From positions 1-21,607 of the forward strand of contig JBFWLP010000059.1 of NCBI GenBank assembly GCA_050252075.1: a DNA stretch of 21,607 nucleotides, in the 5' to 3' direction. The DNA comes from JAAYGT01 sp050252075. GTDB lineage: Bacteria > Pseudomonadota > Gammaproteobacteria > Burkholderiales > Burkholderiaceae_B. Both the position numbers and the translations under genes were made by a program. The notes below the pieces were generated by a model. That model saw nothing but the letters and a program-made list of their open reading frames with translations. It searched no databases and had not been told where the DNA came from. Positions 21,557 through 21,607 of this stretch are shown piece after piece. Position 1 is the stretch's first letter. Every line of letters begins with the position of its first letter.

Positions 21557-21607
21557 TCAGTAGTTCCGCCGCAAATCCATACCCGAGTACAGCGAGGCAA
21601 CCTGTTC
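21557..21607 (-). CDS. msrP: Methionine-sulfoxide reductase catalytic subunit MsrP, last 16 codons (5' part outside window)
   Basis: The frame reads to the window edge as EQVASLYSGMDLRRNY and stops with TGA at 21559-21557. This matches the end of MsrP (YedY) proteins, which finish with a similar VA.LY.GMDLR segment. Too little is present to see the molybdenum-cofactor site. It is identified by this ending and by its position two bases before msrQ, the usual msrP-msrQ order. It is the molybdoenzyme partner of MsrQ in the periplasm. Confidence 0.85.
   Translation of the reverse strand, partial: EQVASLYSGMDLRRNY

Noticed and set aside
1..21607. CRISPR array, tRNA, insertion sequence, prophage or transfer signature
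   Set aside because: No spaced direct repeats, clover-leaf-like sequence, transposase or integrase frames were seen, and gene order is typical housekeeping throughout.

Overview
The window is an ordinary, densely packed stretch of a G+C-rich bacterial chromosome. The protein sequences and gene order point to a betaproteobacterium of the order Burkholderiales, most like Alcaligenaceae (Bordetella/Pusillimonas relatives). This placement is by recognition of protein families and synteny only; no search was run. I see no tRNA, rRNA, insertion sequence, phage gene, CRISPR array or integration scar. No gap between genes exceeds about 190 bases.

Layout. At the left edge, on the plus strand, lie the 3' end of pepA (leucyl aminopeptidase), holC (DNA polymerase III chi) and a Bax-inhibitor-1/YccA-like membrane protein, which ends in a strong intrinsic terminator. 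From about 18.7 kb back to 1.7 kb every gene is on the minus strand. In transcription order these are: yceD, rpmF, plsX, fabH, fabD, fabG, acpP, fabF (23S rRNA maturation, L32 and fatty-acid synthesis); an unrecognised small protein; rpoE, rseA, rseB, mucD (extracytoplasmic stress sigma factor, its two regulators and a periplasmic protease), closed by an intrinsic terminator; then lepA, lepB, rnc, era, recO, a PIN-domain protein and rarD. From 18.8 kb rightward on the plus strand are a yceF-type maf, an RsmI-like methyltransferase and an AmiD-like lipoprotein amidase. The right edge carries msrQ and the last 16 codons of msrP on the minus strand, a periplasmic methionine-sulfoxide repair pair.

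How the genes work together. The yceD-to-fabF block is the widespread cluster linking ribosome assembly with phospholipid and fatty-acid precursors: PlsX makes acyl phosphate, FabH starts chains, FabD loads malonate on ACP, FabG reduces and FabF elongates. The rpoE block senses envelope damage and makes the MucD protease. LepA to RecO are translation, protein export, RNA processing and DNA repair genes joined by stop/start overlaps, a sign of translational coupling.

Points worth attention: a recO frame about 40 residues shorter than usual in its C-terminal part; a PIN gene overlapping both recO and rarD with no visible antitoxin; a small uncharacterised gene coupled to rpoE with a possible CTG start; a long inverted repeat plus T-run between acpP and fabF; a palindrome in the acpP promoter; an 89-bp convergent overlap of amiD and msrQ; and a lipobox-like signal in MucD. 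None of these amounts to an obvious new defence or biosynthetic system; most of the window is housekeeping.
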